Positions 47,181-55,934 are shown, counted from the stretch's first letter. The stretch: DNA of 64,000 bases from DATJCV01 sp963707665 (GCA_963707665.1 CAVPQU010000006.1:34636-98635); one strand, 5' to 3'. Program-made: numbers and translations. The notes: a model not told the origin generated them from the letters alone.

Positions 47181-48461
47181 ATGAAAATTCTGGTAATCGG
47201 CTCCGGCGGCCGCGAACATGCGCTGGCTTGGAAAATAGCCCAGTCGCCACGCATACAGACGGTATTCGTGGCACCCGGCAACGGCGGCACCGCGCTCGAC
47301 CCACGCCTGCAAAACATTGCGCTTTCCGACCCGGCAGCCCTGGCCGATTTTGCGGCGCAGGAACAGGTCGGCCTGACCGTGGTCGGCCCGGAAACGCCGC
47401 TGGCAGCCGGCATCGTCAACCTGTTCCGCGAACGCGGACTGAAGATTTTCGGCCCGACGCGAGAGGCGGCGCAGCTGGAAAGCTCGAAGGATTTCGCCAA
47501 GGCCTTCATGCAGCGCCACGGTATCCCTACCGCGCGCCACCAGACCTTTACCGACAGCCGCGCCGCGCATGACTACATCGACGCCCAGGGTGCGCCGATC
47601 GTGATCAAGGCCGACGGCCTGGCGGCCGGCAAGGGCGTGGTGGTGGCGATGACCCTCGACGAGGCGCACGCCGCGATCGACATGATGTTCGGCGACCGGC
47701 TGGCGGTGGACTATGGCAACGGCGGCACGCGAGTGGTGATCGAGGAATTCCTGGCTGGCGAGGAAGCCAGCTTCATCGTCATGGTGGATGGCCGCAACAT
47801 CCTGGCGCTGGCCACCAGCCAGGATCACAAGCGCTTGAAAAACAACGACGAAGGACCGAACACCGGCGGCATGGGCGCCTATTCGCCGGCGCCGATCGTG
47901 ACGCCGGAACTGCACGCGCGCGTGATGCGCGAAATCATCGATCCGACCGTGCGCGGCATGGCCAGCGACGGCATCACGTTTACCGGCTTTTTGTACGCCG
48001 GCCTGATGATCGACGCCCAAGGCAACCCAAAGACGCTGGAATTCAATTGCCGCATGGGCGATCCGGAAACTCAGCCGATTCTGGCACGCCTGAAAACCGA
48101 TTTTCTCGCCGTGCTGGAACACGCAGTAAACGGCACGCTGGACCAGGTGGAGCTCGAATGGGACCGCCGTACCGCGCTCGGGGTAGTCATGGCCGCGACC
48201 GGTTACCCCGAGGCGCCGCGCAAGGGTGACGTGATTTCCGGCATCCCGGCCGAATCCGCCGACTGCGTCACCTTCCATGCCGGCACGGCGCTGGAGGATG
48301 GTCAGTTAAGCGTCTGCGGCGGGCGCGTGCTGTGCATAGTCGGATTGGGGGACAGCGTCCGCATGGCGCAGAACCGGGCCTATGCGACCATTGACATGAT
48401 TCATTTCGACGGCGCCCAATACCGCCGCGACATTGGCTGGCGCGCGCTGAAGCGACACTAG
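47181..48461 (+). CDS. purD: Phosphoribosylamine-glycine ligase
   Basis: PurD joins glycine to phosphoribosylamine in purine synthesis using ATP. The 426-residue ATP-grasp enzyme shows MKILVIGSGGREHALAWKI, VVGPETPLAAGI, PIVIKADGLAAGKGVVVAM, EEFLAGEEASFIVMVDG, SQDHKRLKNNDEGPNTGGMGAYSPAP and FNCRMGDPETQ. All are typical. It follows yebC by 57 bases and precedes hemF by 90 bases, which contain a strong palindrome. Confidence 0.96.
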   Translation: MKILVIGSGGREHALAWKIAQSPRIQTVFVAPGNGGTALDPRLQNIALSDPAALADFAAQEQVGLTVVGPETPLAAGIVNLFRERGLKIFGPTREAAQLESSKDFAKAFMQRHGIPTARHQTFTDSRAAHDYIDAQGAPIVIKADGLAAGKGVVVAMTLDEAHAAIDMMFGDRLAVDYGNGGTRVVIEEFLAGEEASFIVMVDGRNILALATSQDHKRLKNNDEGPNTGGMGAYSPAPIVTPELHARVMREIIDPTVRGMASDGITFTGFLYAGLMIDAQGNPKTLEFNCRMGDPETQPILARLKTDFLAVLEHAVNGTLDQVELEWDRRTALGVVMAATGYPEAPRKGDVISGIPAESADCVTFHAGTALEDGQLSVCGGRVLCIVGLGDSVRMAQNRAYATIDMIHFDGAQYRRDIGWRALKRH

Positions 48462-48472
48462 CGCCAGCCCCT

Positions 48473-48499
48473 GTACCGTGCCGGCCGCCGGCACGGTAC
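48473..48499. repeat. Perfect 13-bp inverted repeat between purD and hemF
   Basis: GTACCGTGCCGGC and its exact complement GCCGGCACGGTAC are separated by one base, 11 bases after the purD stop. No T-run follows on either strand, so it is not a canonical intrinsic terminator. It could still act in transcript 3' end formation. Confidence 0.6.
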
Positions 48500-48551
48500 G
48501 CACGCTACAATTCTCCCGTTACCCTCTTTGTCCTTGACCCGCTAGAACGCC

Positions 48552-49475
48552 ATGCCCTCCTCGCCACAGTCCGCCGCCGCCGTCAAAGCCTGGTTACTGG
48601 ATTTGCACGCTCGCATCGTCGCAGAGCTGGAAGCCATCGACGGCAAGCCGTTCTCGCGCGACAGCTGGCAACGCCCTGAAGGCGGCGGTGGCATCTCGCG
48701 CCTGCTGGAAGAAGGCCAGGTGTTCGAGCGCGGCGGAGTCGGCTTTTCGCATGTCATTGGCAGCAGCTTGCCGCCTTCGGCTGCCGCCAACCGGCCGGAA
48801 ATCGCCGGCCGCAGCTGGCAGGCGATGGGCGTTTCGCTAGTGCTGCATCCGCGTAACCCATACGCACCGACGGTGCACATGAATGTGCGCTTTTTTACCG
48901 CGCACGCGGAAGGCCAGGAGCCGGTCTGGTGGTTTGGCGGCGGCATGGACCTGACGCCGTATTACGGTTTTGTCGAAGACGCCGTGCATTTTCATCAAAC
49001 CTGCAACGCCGCGCTGGCATCCTTTGGCACCGATCTGTACCCGGATTTCAAGAAATGGTGTGATCGCTATTTTTACCTGAAGCATCGACAGGAAGCGCGC
49101 GGCATCGGCGGCATTTTCTTCGACGATTTCAACCAGCTCGGCTTCGAGCAGAGTTTCGCCATGACCCGCAGCGTAGGCGACCATTTCCTGGATGCCTATC
49201 TGCCGATCCTGCGCCGTCGCAAGGACGCCGCCTATGGCGAATGCGAACGCGATTTCCAGGCCTACCGGCGCGGACGCTACGTTGAATTCAACCTGGTCTA
49301 TGACCGCGGCACCCTGTTCGGGCTGCAATCGGGCGGGCGCACCGAATCGATCCTGATGTCGCTGCCGCCCGTCGTCAAATGGCGCTACGACTGGCAACCG
49401 CCGGCGGGCAGCGCCGAGGCGCAACTGTATTCCGATTTCCTGCCACCGCGCGACTGGATCCAGAGTGCGGCCTGA
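48552..49475 (+). CDS. hemF: Oxygen-dependent coproporphyrinogen III oxidase
   Basis: HemF decarboxylates coproporphyrinogen III to protoporphyrinogen IX with O2, a late step of haem synthesis, which implies aerobic growth. The 307-residue protein has RPEGGGGISRLLEEG, SLVLHPRNPYAPTVHMNVRFF, WWFGGGMDLTPYYGF, RGIGGIFFDDF and EFNLVYDRGTLFGLQSGGRTESILMSLPP. Length and motifs are normal. It heads a run in which nadD overlaps its stop by 11 bases. Confidence 0.96.
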   Translation: MPSSPQSAAAVKAWLLDLHARIVAELEAIDGKPFSRDSWQRPEGGGGISRLLEEGQVFERGGVGFSHVIGSSLPPSAAANRPEIAGRSWQAMGVSLVLHPRNPYAPTVHMNVRFFTAHAEGQEPVWWFGGGMDLTPYYGFVEDAVHFHQTCNAALASFGTDLYPDFKKWCDRYFYLKHRQEARGIGGIFFDDFNQLGFEQSFAMTRSVGDHFLDAYLPILRRRKDAAYGECERDFQAYRRGRYVEFNLVYDRGTLFGLQSGGRTESILMSLPPVVKWRYDWQPPAGSAEAQLYSDFLPPRDWIQSAA

Positions 49476-50151
49476 AGATGGCGAAGCATCAACCGCCGCG
49501 CGCAGGCCTTGCATTGCGCTGCTGGGGGGTAGTTTTGACCCCGTGCATAAGGGCCACGTCGCGCTGGCCGAATATTTCGTCAAGCTGTTCGCGCCGGATT
49601 TGTTACGTATCATCCCGGCCGGCAACCCATGGCAAAAGCACGGCCTGCAGGCGTCCGCCGCGGATCGCGTCCAGATGGTGCAGCGCGCCTTCGACCGCCA
49701 GGCAATTCCGGTCGCGATCGACACCCAGGAAATCGAGCGTGGCGGCGCCACCTATACCATCGACACCCTGCGCGCGATACGTGCCGAAGTCGGACCGGAA
49801 GCCTGCCTGCTGTTCCTGATGGGTGCCGACCAGTTGCAACAGTTGCATACCTGGCAGGGTTGGCGTGAATTGTTCGACTATGCCCACCTGTGCGCCGCTT
49901 CCCGCCCCGGCTTTGCAATAGACGCGGCGCAGGTGCCGGCCGCAGTTACTGGCGAATTTACCCGCCGCCACGCAACGCTGGAGCAAATTCGCCGTACACC
50001 TCACGGACTGGCGTATCTGGCGCCCAACCTGGCGGTGGACATTTCCTCGACCGTCATTCGAAGCGCGCTGCAGCACGGCGAACGGCCCAGCTCGCTGGTG
50101 CCGGACTCAGTGCTAGACTATATTCAACAACACCACCTCTATCAAAGCTAA
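49465..50151 (+). CDS. nadD: Nicotinate-nucleotide adenylyltransferase
   Basis: NadD adenylates nicotinate mononucleotide in NAD synthesis. The 228-residue protein has the nucleotidyltransferase site LLGGSFDPVHKGHVALAEY, IPAGNPWQK, FLMGADQLQQL and the C-terminal ISSTVIRSAL. It starts with GTG at 49465, overlapping the hemF stop by 11 bases. Its stop codon is directly followed by the rsfS ATG. The hemF-to-rng run is probably one operon. Confidence 0.95.
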   Translation: MRPEDGEASTAARRPCIALLGGSFDPVHKGHVALAEYFVKLFAPDLLRIIPAGNPWQKHGLQASAADRVQMVQRAFDRQAIPVAIDTQEIERGGATYTIDTLRAIRAEVGPEACLLFLMGADQLQQLHTWQGWRELFDYAHLCAASRPGFAIDAAQVPAAVTGEFTRRHATLEQIRRTPHGLAYLAPNLAVDISSTVIRSALQHGERPSSLVPDSVLDYIQQHHLYQS

Positions 50152-50796
50152 ATGGACATCAAAAATCTGCAAAGTACCGTCGTCGCCGCGCTGGAAGACA
50201 TCAAGGCGCAGGATATCCGCGTGTACGACACCGTCCATCTGACCAGCCTGTTCGATCGCATCGCGATCGCCTCCGGCACTTCGAATCGCCAGACCAAGGC
50301 CCTGGCCGCATCGGTGCGCGACAAGGTCAAGGAAAAAGGCGGCGCCATCGTCAGCGTCGAAGGCGAGGACACCGGCGAATGGGTGCTGGTCGACCTGGGC
50401 GACATGATCGTCCACATCATGCAACCAGCGATCCGCGCGTATTACCGCCTGGAAGAAATCTGGGGCGACAAGGAAGTCAAACTGGGAGCGGCAAAACGCC
50501 TGTCGAAGCGCAGCGCCGCAGAGCCGGCGGAGGGGGAGGCGGCGCCCAAAAAAGCATCGCGCCATTTAACCATCACCCAGCCTGCCAGCGACGCAGCGCC
50601 GAAGAAACGAGCACCGCGGAAAACCGCTGCAACGACCGACGAGGGCACCTCCGCAGCGAAAAAAGCGGTGGTAAAAACCGCTGCCGTCAAAAAGCCGGCA
50701 GCCCGCGAGGTAACAGCGAAAGCCGCCAAAGCGGCAAGCGCGACACCGAAAAAGGCGCCGGTGAAGCGCGCCCCGGCAAAAGCCAAAACGGAATAA
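50152..50796 (+). CDS. rsfS: Ribosome silencing factor with long basic tail
   Basis: RsfS binds ribosomal protein L14 and blocks subunit joining under starvation. Residues 1-110 form the normal domain (LEDIKAQDIRVYDTVHLTSLFDRIAIASGTSNRQTKALAASV; GEWVLVDLGDMIVHIMQPAIRAYYRLEEIWGD). After this come about 100 residues rich in Lys, Ala and Pro (APKKRAPRKTAATT, KKAPVKRAPAKAKTE), like histone H1 or AlgP-type tails. Typical RsfS has only 105-135 residues, so the 214-residue length is unusual. The ATG follows the nadD stop with no gap. Confidence 0.93.
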   Translation: MDIKNLQSTVVAALEDIKAQDIRVYDTVHLTSLFDRIAIASGTSNRQTKALAASVRDKVKEKGGAIVSVEGEDTGEWVLVDLGDMIVHIMQPAIRAYYRLEEIWGDKEVKLGAAKRLSKRSAAEPAEGEAAPKKASRHLTITQPASDAAPKKRAPRKTAATTDEGTSAAKKAVVKTAAVKKPAAREVTAKAAKAASATPKKAPVKRAPAKAKTE

Positions 50797-50829
50797 GCGC
50801 CGCTACCCGCCGCGCAAACGAACCCGGCC

Positions 50830-51300
50830 ATGCAACTGATCATCGCCGCCGTCGGACAGCGGATGCCGGGATGGGTCGATGCCGGTTTCGAGGAATATGC
50901 GAAACGCATGCCGCCCGAAAGCCGCATCCATCTGAAGGAAATCAAGCCAGTCGAACGCTCCGGCAGCAGGAGCGCAGCAACCGTGATGGCGCAGGAACGC
51001 ACCAGGATCGAAGCGGCGCTGCCGAAGGGCGCGCGCGTCGTCGCCCTCGATGAGCACGGGCGCGACCTCACCAGCATGCAGCTATCGGCTTGCCTGATGC
51101 AGTGGCAACAGGATGGGCGTGATGTCGCCTTCGTGATTGGCGGCGCCGACGGCCTGGACCCTGGGCTGAAGGCAGATGCCGATATGCTGATCCGGATTTC
51201 CAGCCTGACCCTGCCGCACGGCATGGTGCGCGTCCTGCTGGCCGAGCAGTTGTACCGTGCATGGTCGATCAGCCACAATCATCCTTACCACCGGGCCTGA
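50830..51300 (+). CDS. rlmH: 23S rRNA (pseudouridine-1915-N3) methyltransferase
   Basis: RlmH methylates pseudouridine 1915 in helix 69 of 23S rRNA using SAM. The 156-residue SPOUT protein shows MQLIIAAVGQRMPGWVDAGFEEYAKRMP, LDEHGRDLTS, VAFVIGGADGL and the C-terminal LPHGMVRVLLAEQLYRAWSISHNHPYHR, all typical. It starts 33 bases after rsfS and is followed by maf after 6 bases. Confidence 0.96.
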   Translation: MQLIIAAVGQRMPGWVDAGFEEYAKRMPPESRIHLKEIKPVERSGSRSAATVMAQERTRIEAALPKGARVVALDEHGRDLTSMQLSACLMQWQQDGRDVAFVIGGADGLDPGLKADADMLIRISSLTLPHGMVRVLLAEQLYRAWSISHNHPYHRA

Positions 51301-51306
51301 GGCAGC

Positions 51307-51927
51307 ATGAAATCGCGCTCACAAAAAATCTACCTGGCATCGAAAAGTCCGCGTCGGCGCGAATTGCTGCGCCAGATCGGCGTCGAGTTTTCCCTGCTGA
51401 TGCTGCGCGAGCAGACCGCGCGCGGCCCGGAAGTGTCGGAAAGCGTGTTGCCGGGCGAGGCGCCGGCGGACTATGTCTGGCGCGTGGCGCGCGAAAAAGC
51501 CCTCTGTGCGCAACAAACCATGCTGTGGCGCAAGCTGCCGCTGCATCCGATCCTGGCTGCCGATACCACCGTCGCCATCGATGGCCGGATACTCGGCAAG
51601 CCAAGCGGGCCATCTGAAGCAATGACCATGCTGCAGTCGCTGTCCGGACGCACGCATCAGGTACTGACCTCCATCTGCGTCTGCCATGAACAGGAAATCT
51701 GGCAGCTCACGCAAACTTCCGCGGTCGCCTTCTGCCATCTGTCGGACGATACGATCCGCGCCTACTGCACCAGCGCCGAGCCATACGACAAGGCAGGTGG
51801 TTATGGTATCCAGGGACTTGCCGCAGTATTCATCCAGGAAATTGCCGGCAGCTATTCCGGCATCATGGGCCTGCCGCTATTCGAAACCGCGCAATTGCTG
51901 CAACAAGCCGGAGTCCACACTTTATGA
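51307..51927 (+). CDS. maf: Maf-family nucleoside triphosphate pyrophosphatase
   Basis: A 206-residue Maf protein that hydrolyses non-canonical or dTTP/UTP-type nucleotides: IYLASKSPRRRELLRQIGVEF, AADTTVAIDGRILGKP, LSGRTHQVLTSICV and EPYDKAGGYGIQGLAAVFIQEIAGSYSGIMGLPLFET. It ends in an ATGA overlap with rng, so the genes are translationally coupled. Whether it is the YhdE (dTTPase) or the YceF type cannot be settled from sequence reading alone. Confidence 0.95.
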   Translation: MKSRSQKIYLASKSPRRRELLRQIGVEFSLLMLREQTARGPEVSESVLPGEAPADYVWRVAREKALCAQQTMLWRKLPLHPILAADTTVAIDGRILGKPSGPSEAMTMLQSLSGRTHQVLTSICVCHEQEIWQLTQTSAVAFCHLSDDTIRAYCTSAEPYDKAGGYGIQGLAAVFIQEIAGSYSGIMGLPLFETAQLLQQAGVHTL

Positions 51928-53384
51928 GCGAAGATATCCTGATCAACGTCACGCCGCAGGAAACCCGGGTGGCCCTGATGCTGCAGGGAGCGGTGCAGGA
52001 ATTGCACATCGAACGCACGCTATCGCGCGGACTGGCTGGCAACGTTTACCTGGGCAAGGTGGTGCGCGTGCTGCCTGGCATGCAATCGGCGTTCATCGAC
52101 ATCGGACTGGAGCGCGCCGCATTCCTGCACGTGGCCGACATCTGGACTGCGCGCGGACCTGACGGGGCGGCGCCTTCGCTACCGATTGAAAAACTGCTGT
52201 TCGATGGCCAGTCGCTGATGGTGCAGGTGATCAAGGACCCGATCGGCACCAAGGGTGCCCGGCTATCAACCCAAATCTCGATTGCCGGCCGCATGCTGGT
52301 CTACCTGCCGCAGGACCCTCACATCGGCATTTCGCAACGGATCGAAAGCGAAACCGGGCGCGAGCAATTGAAAGGCCGGGTGCAGCGCCTGCTGCCGGCC
52401 GAAGAAAAAGGGGGATTCATCATCCGCACCATGGCGGAAGACGCCTCGGATGCCGACCTGGAAATGGATATCGAATATCTGCGCAAGACCTGGGCCACCG
52501 TCACGCAACAGACCAAGCAGAAGCCGGCGCCGACGCTGCTGTATCAAGACCTGGACCTGGCGCAGCGCGTATTGCGCGATTTCGTCGGCGACGACACCGC
52601 CAGCATCCAGATCGACTCGCGTGAAAATTTCAACCGGCTGCAAGCCTTCGGCACGCTGTATACGCCATCGGTATTGTCACGGCTGGTGCACTACACCGGC
52701 GAGCGCCCGCTGTTCGACCTGTATGGCGTGGAGGACGAAATCCAGCGCGCTCTGGGGCGCCGCGTCGATCTGAAGTCCGGCGGTTACCTGATTGTCGACC
52801 AGACCGAGGCGATGACCACCGTCGATGTGAACACCGGCAGTTTCGTCACCGGCCGCAACTTCGACGACACCATCTTCAAGACCAATCTGGAAGCGGCCCA
52901 TGCGATCGCGCGCCAGCTGCGGCTGCGCAACCTGGGCGGCATCATCGTCCTCGATTTCATCGACATGGAAAACACCGAGCACCAAAGCGCGGTGCTGGCC
53001 GAACTGAACAAGGCGCTGGCACGCGACCGTACCAAGATTTCGGTCTCGGCTTTTTCCGCGCTCGGCCTGGTTGAAATGACGCGCAAACGGACGCGCGAAT
53101 CGCTGGCGCATATCCTGTGCGAGCCCTGCCCGGCCTGCGGCGGCAAGGGCCAGGTAAAAACGGCGCGCACCATCTGCTACGAAATTCTGCGTGAGCTGCT
53201 GCGCGAAGCCAGGCAATTCAACCCGCGCGAATTCCGTATCCTGGCCTCGCAAGTAGTGATCGATATGTTTCTGGAAGAGGAGTCGCAGCATCTGGCGCTG
53301 CTGGGCGACTTCATCGCCAAGCCGATTTCCTTGCAGGTGGAAACCGTGTATGAACAGGAACAATACGACATTATTCTGATCTGA
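51924..53384 (+). CDS. rng: Ribonuclease G
   Basis: RNase G processes the 5' end of 16S rRNA and decays some mRNAs. The 486-residue protein starts MSEDILINVTPQETRVALM and has an S1 domain (about 36-120: GNVYLGKVVRVLPGMQSAFIDIGLERAAFLH) and an RNase H-like part. The catalytic metal motifs are MTTVDVNTGSF and IIVLDFIDM, and CEPCPACGGKG resembles the zinc-link. It lacks the long C-terminal scaffold of RNase E, so it is rng rather than rne. It is the last gene of the hemF-to-rng run. Confidence 0.94.
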   Translation: MSEDILINVTPQETRVALMLQGAVQELHIERTLSRGLAGNVYLGKVVRVLPGMQSAFIDIGLERAAFLHVADIWTARGPDGAAPSLPIEKLLFDGQSLMVQVIKDPIGTKGARLSTQISIAGRMLVYLPQDPHIGISQRIESETGREQLKGRVQRLLPAEEKGGFIIRTMAEDASDADLEMDIEYLRKTWATVTQQTKQKPAPTLLYQDLDLAQRVLRDFVGDDTASIQIDSRENFNRLQAFGTLYTPSVLSRLVHYTGERPLFDLYGVEDEIQRALGRRVDLKSGGYLIVDQTEAMTTVDVNTGSFVTGRNFDDTIFKTNLEAAHAIARQLRLRNLGGIIVLDFIDMENTEHQSAVLAELNKALARDRTKISVSAFSALGLVEMTRKRTRESLAHILCEPCPACGGKGQVKTARTICYEILRELLREARQFNPREFRILASQVVIDMFLEEESQHLALLGDFIAKPISLQVETVYEQEQYDIILI

Positions 53385-53919
53385 ACCCTGAAATTTCACA
53401 TGCGCTTTTCACGCCGTGTTGCTTCCCTGAGCCATTCGGTGCGCGCCGCATGACGATTTACATAGCGACGTTCGGGCGCAAGCACGTTGCCGCGGGATTA
53501 TAAATACGATAACGTCCCGCATCCTCAATGATATAAGACGCCATAATGGAAAACAAACCGCAGCGCCATGAGGAATTATTCGATAGCGTACTTGGCTGCC
53601 TGGGTTATTCCTCTCCCGATGGCGGCATCAATCCACAGAACAACTGGTGCCACGCGAAGAGCAAAGTGGAGGCGCACGGCAGTTGAAACCGACCTGCCCG
53701 GCATCGCGGGCCGAAACCGCCAGCCAGACGCCTTTCGCCATATCGAGTGCGGCATTGGCGCGGCGATGATGCCGGTCCTGGTAACGCCATGCGCACGGCT
53801 TGTTACTCGTCATGAAGGCCAGAAGCGATCATCAGTGAGCGCCTGATTACCAGCTGGCCTCGAACGGGCTAGTGATCATCCACTATTCCAATACCTGCCA
53901 CAGAGATGCTGGAAAAATT

Positions 53920-53981
53920 ACATACTCCATGCATAGACTGCTTGCATCTGCCATTAAATCTAGATTTATGGAACATACTCC
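53920..53981 (-). repeat. Paired GGAGTATRT element, copy E6
   Basis: On the minus strand GGAGTATGT begins at 53981 and again at 53928, 53 bases apart, with CAGATGC at the central offset and a perfect AAATCTAGATTT palindrome in the first half. Confidence 0.78.
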
Positions 53982-54030
53982 ATTAAAAATACCCGATTAA
54001 TTTCTAACACAGATGGCCCCCAATTTCGCC

Positions 54031-54050
54031 ATTCCCGCGCCAGCGGGAAT
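54031..54050. repeat. ATTCCC-N8-GGGAAT palindrome (D1)
   Basis: ATTCCCGCGCCAGCGGGAAT fits ATTCCC-N8-GGGAAT, the form of the Neisseria dRS3 repeat that serves as an insertion site there. It is a common short palindrome in betaproteobacterial intergenic DNA. Confidence 0.7.
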
Positions 54051-54519
54051 CCAGGTGAGGCGACCAGCACCATCGCACCCTGCGTCACCTTGCGCGAGGG
54101 CGACAGCTTGAATTTTTCGCGTTTGCCTGAGGTTGGTAACTAATCGGATAAAAACATGGCCTGGACAGAAGTATGGACGGCAGCGTTCTGTAGTTCGTCT
54201 CACGAATGCTTCGGCAATCGACGTGTTCATCGTCCTGGCTGTTTACCGTTCTGGCGCGACAGCGCTTATTCCGCAACGCCGCTCAAAAGACCATCACATC
54301 GTGCATGGCGGCAGCGCCTATGAGCCCTGCACTACCAGGGCATCCAGCTCAATGACGGAACTTCGAATTTTCTTGTCACTCCAATAAAAGACTGAATCGG
54401 CAGCATTGTTTTTTGCTCCATCCACGTCCCGGACCCATATCGGTTCACGTCGCTTTCCATCCACGCCGGTTCAGCTTGCTCCCATCCATTCACGCAACAG
54501 CATTTGCAAAGGAACCGTC

Positions 54520-54846
54520 ATGATGCAAGCCAACGAAATCGAGCAACGTTTCAATCGTATCGAGCACAGCATCCATCAGGCTGCGCAAGCGTGCGCATCG
54601 GACAGCAGCGTCTCTCCGGAATTGAAGCAATGTCTAACCCAGATGGACCAGCAATCCACGCAAGCGCATCAGATCATGCAATCGCAAGACGAAATCCGGA
54701 TTCGTCAGTGTGTCGATCAATTGGAAGAATTAGGCGACCGCGCCAAGATGGCGTGCGAGAAATCCGGCAATATCAAATCCGAACTCAAAAACGCGGTGAT
54801 GCAGGCACACAACGAACTGTCCACCCTCAAGCATCAGTTGCACTAA
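54520..54846 (+). CDS. Small helical hypothetical protein (108 aa)
   Basis: A 108-residue all-helical soluble protein: NEIEQRFNRIEHSIHQAAQAC, ELKQCLTQMDQQSTQAHQIM, RQCVDQLEELGDRAKMACEKSG and MQAHNELSTLKHQL. Heptad-like spacing suggests a helical bundle or coiled coil. I do not recognise a named family. AAAGGAA precedes the ATG at 54520 (a second ATG follows at once). It is convergent with hutC. Confidence 0.75.
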   Translation: MMQANEIEQRFNRIEHSIHQAAQACASDSSVSPELKQCLTQMDQQSTQAHQIMQSQDEIRIRQCVDQLEELGDRAKMACEKSGNIKSELKNAVMQAHNELSTLKHQLH

Positions 54847-54855
54847 GCATTTCCC

Positions 54856-54880
54856 GCCGGCGGTTTCATAAACTGCCGGC
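54856..54880. terminator. Possible bidirectional hairpin between convergent genes
   Basis: GCCGGC-G-GTTT-CAT-AAAC-T-GCCGGC forms an inverted repeat with one mismatch. It spans the hutC stop codon and sits 9 bases after the stop of the 108-residue gene. There is no clear T-run. Confidence 0.4.
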
Positions 54881-55597
54881 AAACTGATAGCGGCTGCCAG
54901 GATGCCACATGGTCGCAGTGGACGCGACTTGGCCCTGTGACAAGGTTTTCCGCTTCAGCACGAGGCAAGGTTCCTTCACCGAAATTTGCAGCATGGCGGC
55001 GATTTTGACCGGTGGATTGAGGGCTTCGATGCTGTAATTCACTCCCTGCAAGGGCGCCGCCACCATCAGATATTCGTTCGGTGTCGAAACTGAAAAATCC
55101 TGCTGCATGTAGTCGGGTGCCACCGTCGAGTTCACCCAGCGATCCTCGACCTGAATCGGGACGTCGTTGTCGTAATGGACGATGATCGAGTGAAATAGGA
55201 TGTGGCCAGCCCGCACTCCAAATTGCACGGTAAACGGTTCCTGCGCCTTGCAGCGCTCCAGCAGATGCAGCTTGCTGCGATGTTGGTGAGCGCGGGCGCG
55301 TATCTCGTCGGCGATGCTCTGGATCTGGACCAGCGTCGCCTGATATTTATACTGTGCGACGTAGGTGCCTGAGCCCTGGATCCGGTTCAGGATCTGCTCC
55401 GAAGTCAGTTCGCGCACGGCGCGATTGACCGTCATCCGCGACACGCCAAACTGCCTGGCCAGCACCGCCTCGGACGGGATCGCCTCCCCCTCTTTCCATT
55501 GCCCGGCCTGGATCTCCGTCAGCAAATAATCCTTGATGCGCTGGTAGATTGGAATTTCCGTTTGTTCTGCCACGCCAGAATCGTCTGCTACGCTCAA
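54866..55597 (-). CDS. hutC: Histidine utilization repressor (GntR/HutC family)
   Basis: HutC represses histidine degradation genes and is released by urocanate. The 243-residue protein has a GntR winged helix (IPIYQRIKDYLLTEIQAGQWKEGEAIPSEAVLARQFGVSRMTVNRAVRELTSEQILNRIQGSGTYV) and a UTRA effector domain (RAGHILFHSIIVHYDNDVPIQVEDRWVNSTVAPDYMQQDF; WHPGSRYQFAG). A perfect AAGTTGTATATACAACTT lies 107 bases upstream of its start, so it is probably autoregulated. It diverges from the ABC transporter operon that carries a second identical site. Confidence 0.93.
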   Translation of the reverse strand: MSVADDSGVAEQTEIPIYQRIKDYLLTEIQAGQWKEGEAIPSEAVLARQFGVSRMTVNRAVRELTSEQILNRIQGSGTYVAQYKYQATLVQIQSIADEIRARAHQHRSKLHLLERCKAQEPFTVQFGVRAGHILFHSIIVHYDNDVPIQVEDRWVNSTVAPDYMQQDFSVSTPNEYLMVAAPLQGVNYSIEALNPPVKIAAMLQISVKEPCLVLKRKTLSQGQVASTATMWHPGSRYQFAGSL

Positions 55598-55703
55598 GTC
55601 GACCCTCCTCAGAATGCTGTTGCCAGCTTCATATCTACGGCGCGCATGCTCACTTCACGCAACCGGCCAACAACCTGCCAGCAGCAAAAATTTTCTTCGG
55701 CAA

Positions 55704-55721
55704 AGTTGTATATACAACTTA
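55704..55721. promoter_or_regulatory. HutC-type operator 1
   Basis: A perfect 18-bp palindrome, AAGTTGTATATACAACTT, in the hutC upstream region. It contains the TGTATATACA core reported for HutC sites in other proteobacteria. The preceding bases ATTTTCTT..GC are also shared with operator 2. Confidence 0.85.
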
Positions 55722-55916
55722 TTATTTATTATAAACGAACAAAAACAAGAAATCGCCACCGCTTGTCGGTTGTCGACCCGGCATTTTACGCACCATGGCT
55801 GCCGCCCTCGCTCCACACGCCCGACTTCCCCCTGCGGTAGATCGCTTGTCAACACCGCGAAAATTCATCGAACAAGGCCGCTGCAATGCGCTTGCCAGCG
55901 CGAATTTTCTTTGCTA

Positions 55917-55934
55917 AAGTTGTATATACAACTT
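55917..55934. promoter_or_regulatory. HutC-type operator 2
   Basis: An identical AAGTTGTATATACAACTT, 213 bases from operator 1 and 148 bases before the transporter operon start at 56083. It should place the transporter and hutU under HutC/urocanate control. Confidence 0.85.

Larger units (their letters stand above)
53385..54519. other. Long intergenic region, no gene supported
   Basis: About 1.1 kb without a convincing gene. It holds a GCGGGA/TCCCGC inverted repeat around 53493-53521 (possible weak rng terminator), the paired element E6, and a perfect ATTCCC-N8-GGGAAT palindrome. A 92-codon open frame at 53568 lacks a ribosome binding site and looks like no known family. Confidence 0.6.

Noticed and set aside
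50442..51278. A 278-codon minus-strand frame across rsfS and rlmH
   Set aside because: Antisense to two well-supported genes; it arises from the low-complexity tail of rsfS and GC bias.
53568..53846. A 92-codon open frame in the rng downstream gap
   Set aside because: No ribosome binding site, no coherent domain, mixed composition; it is more likely chance.
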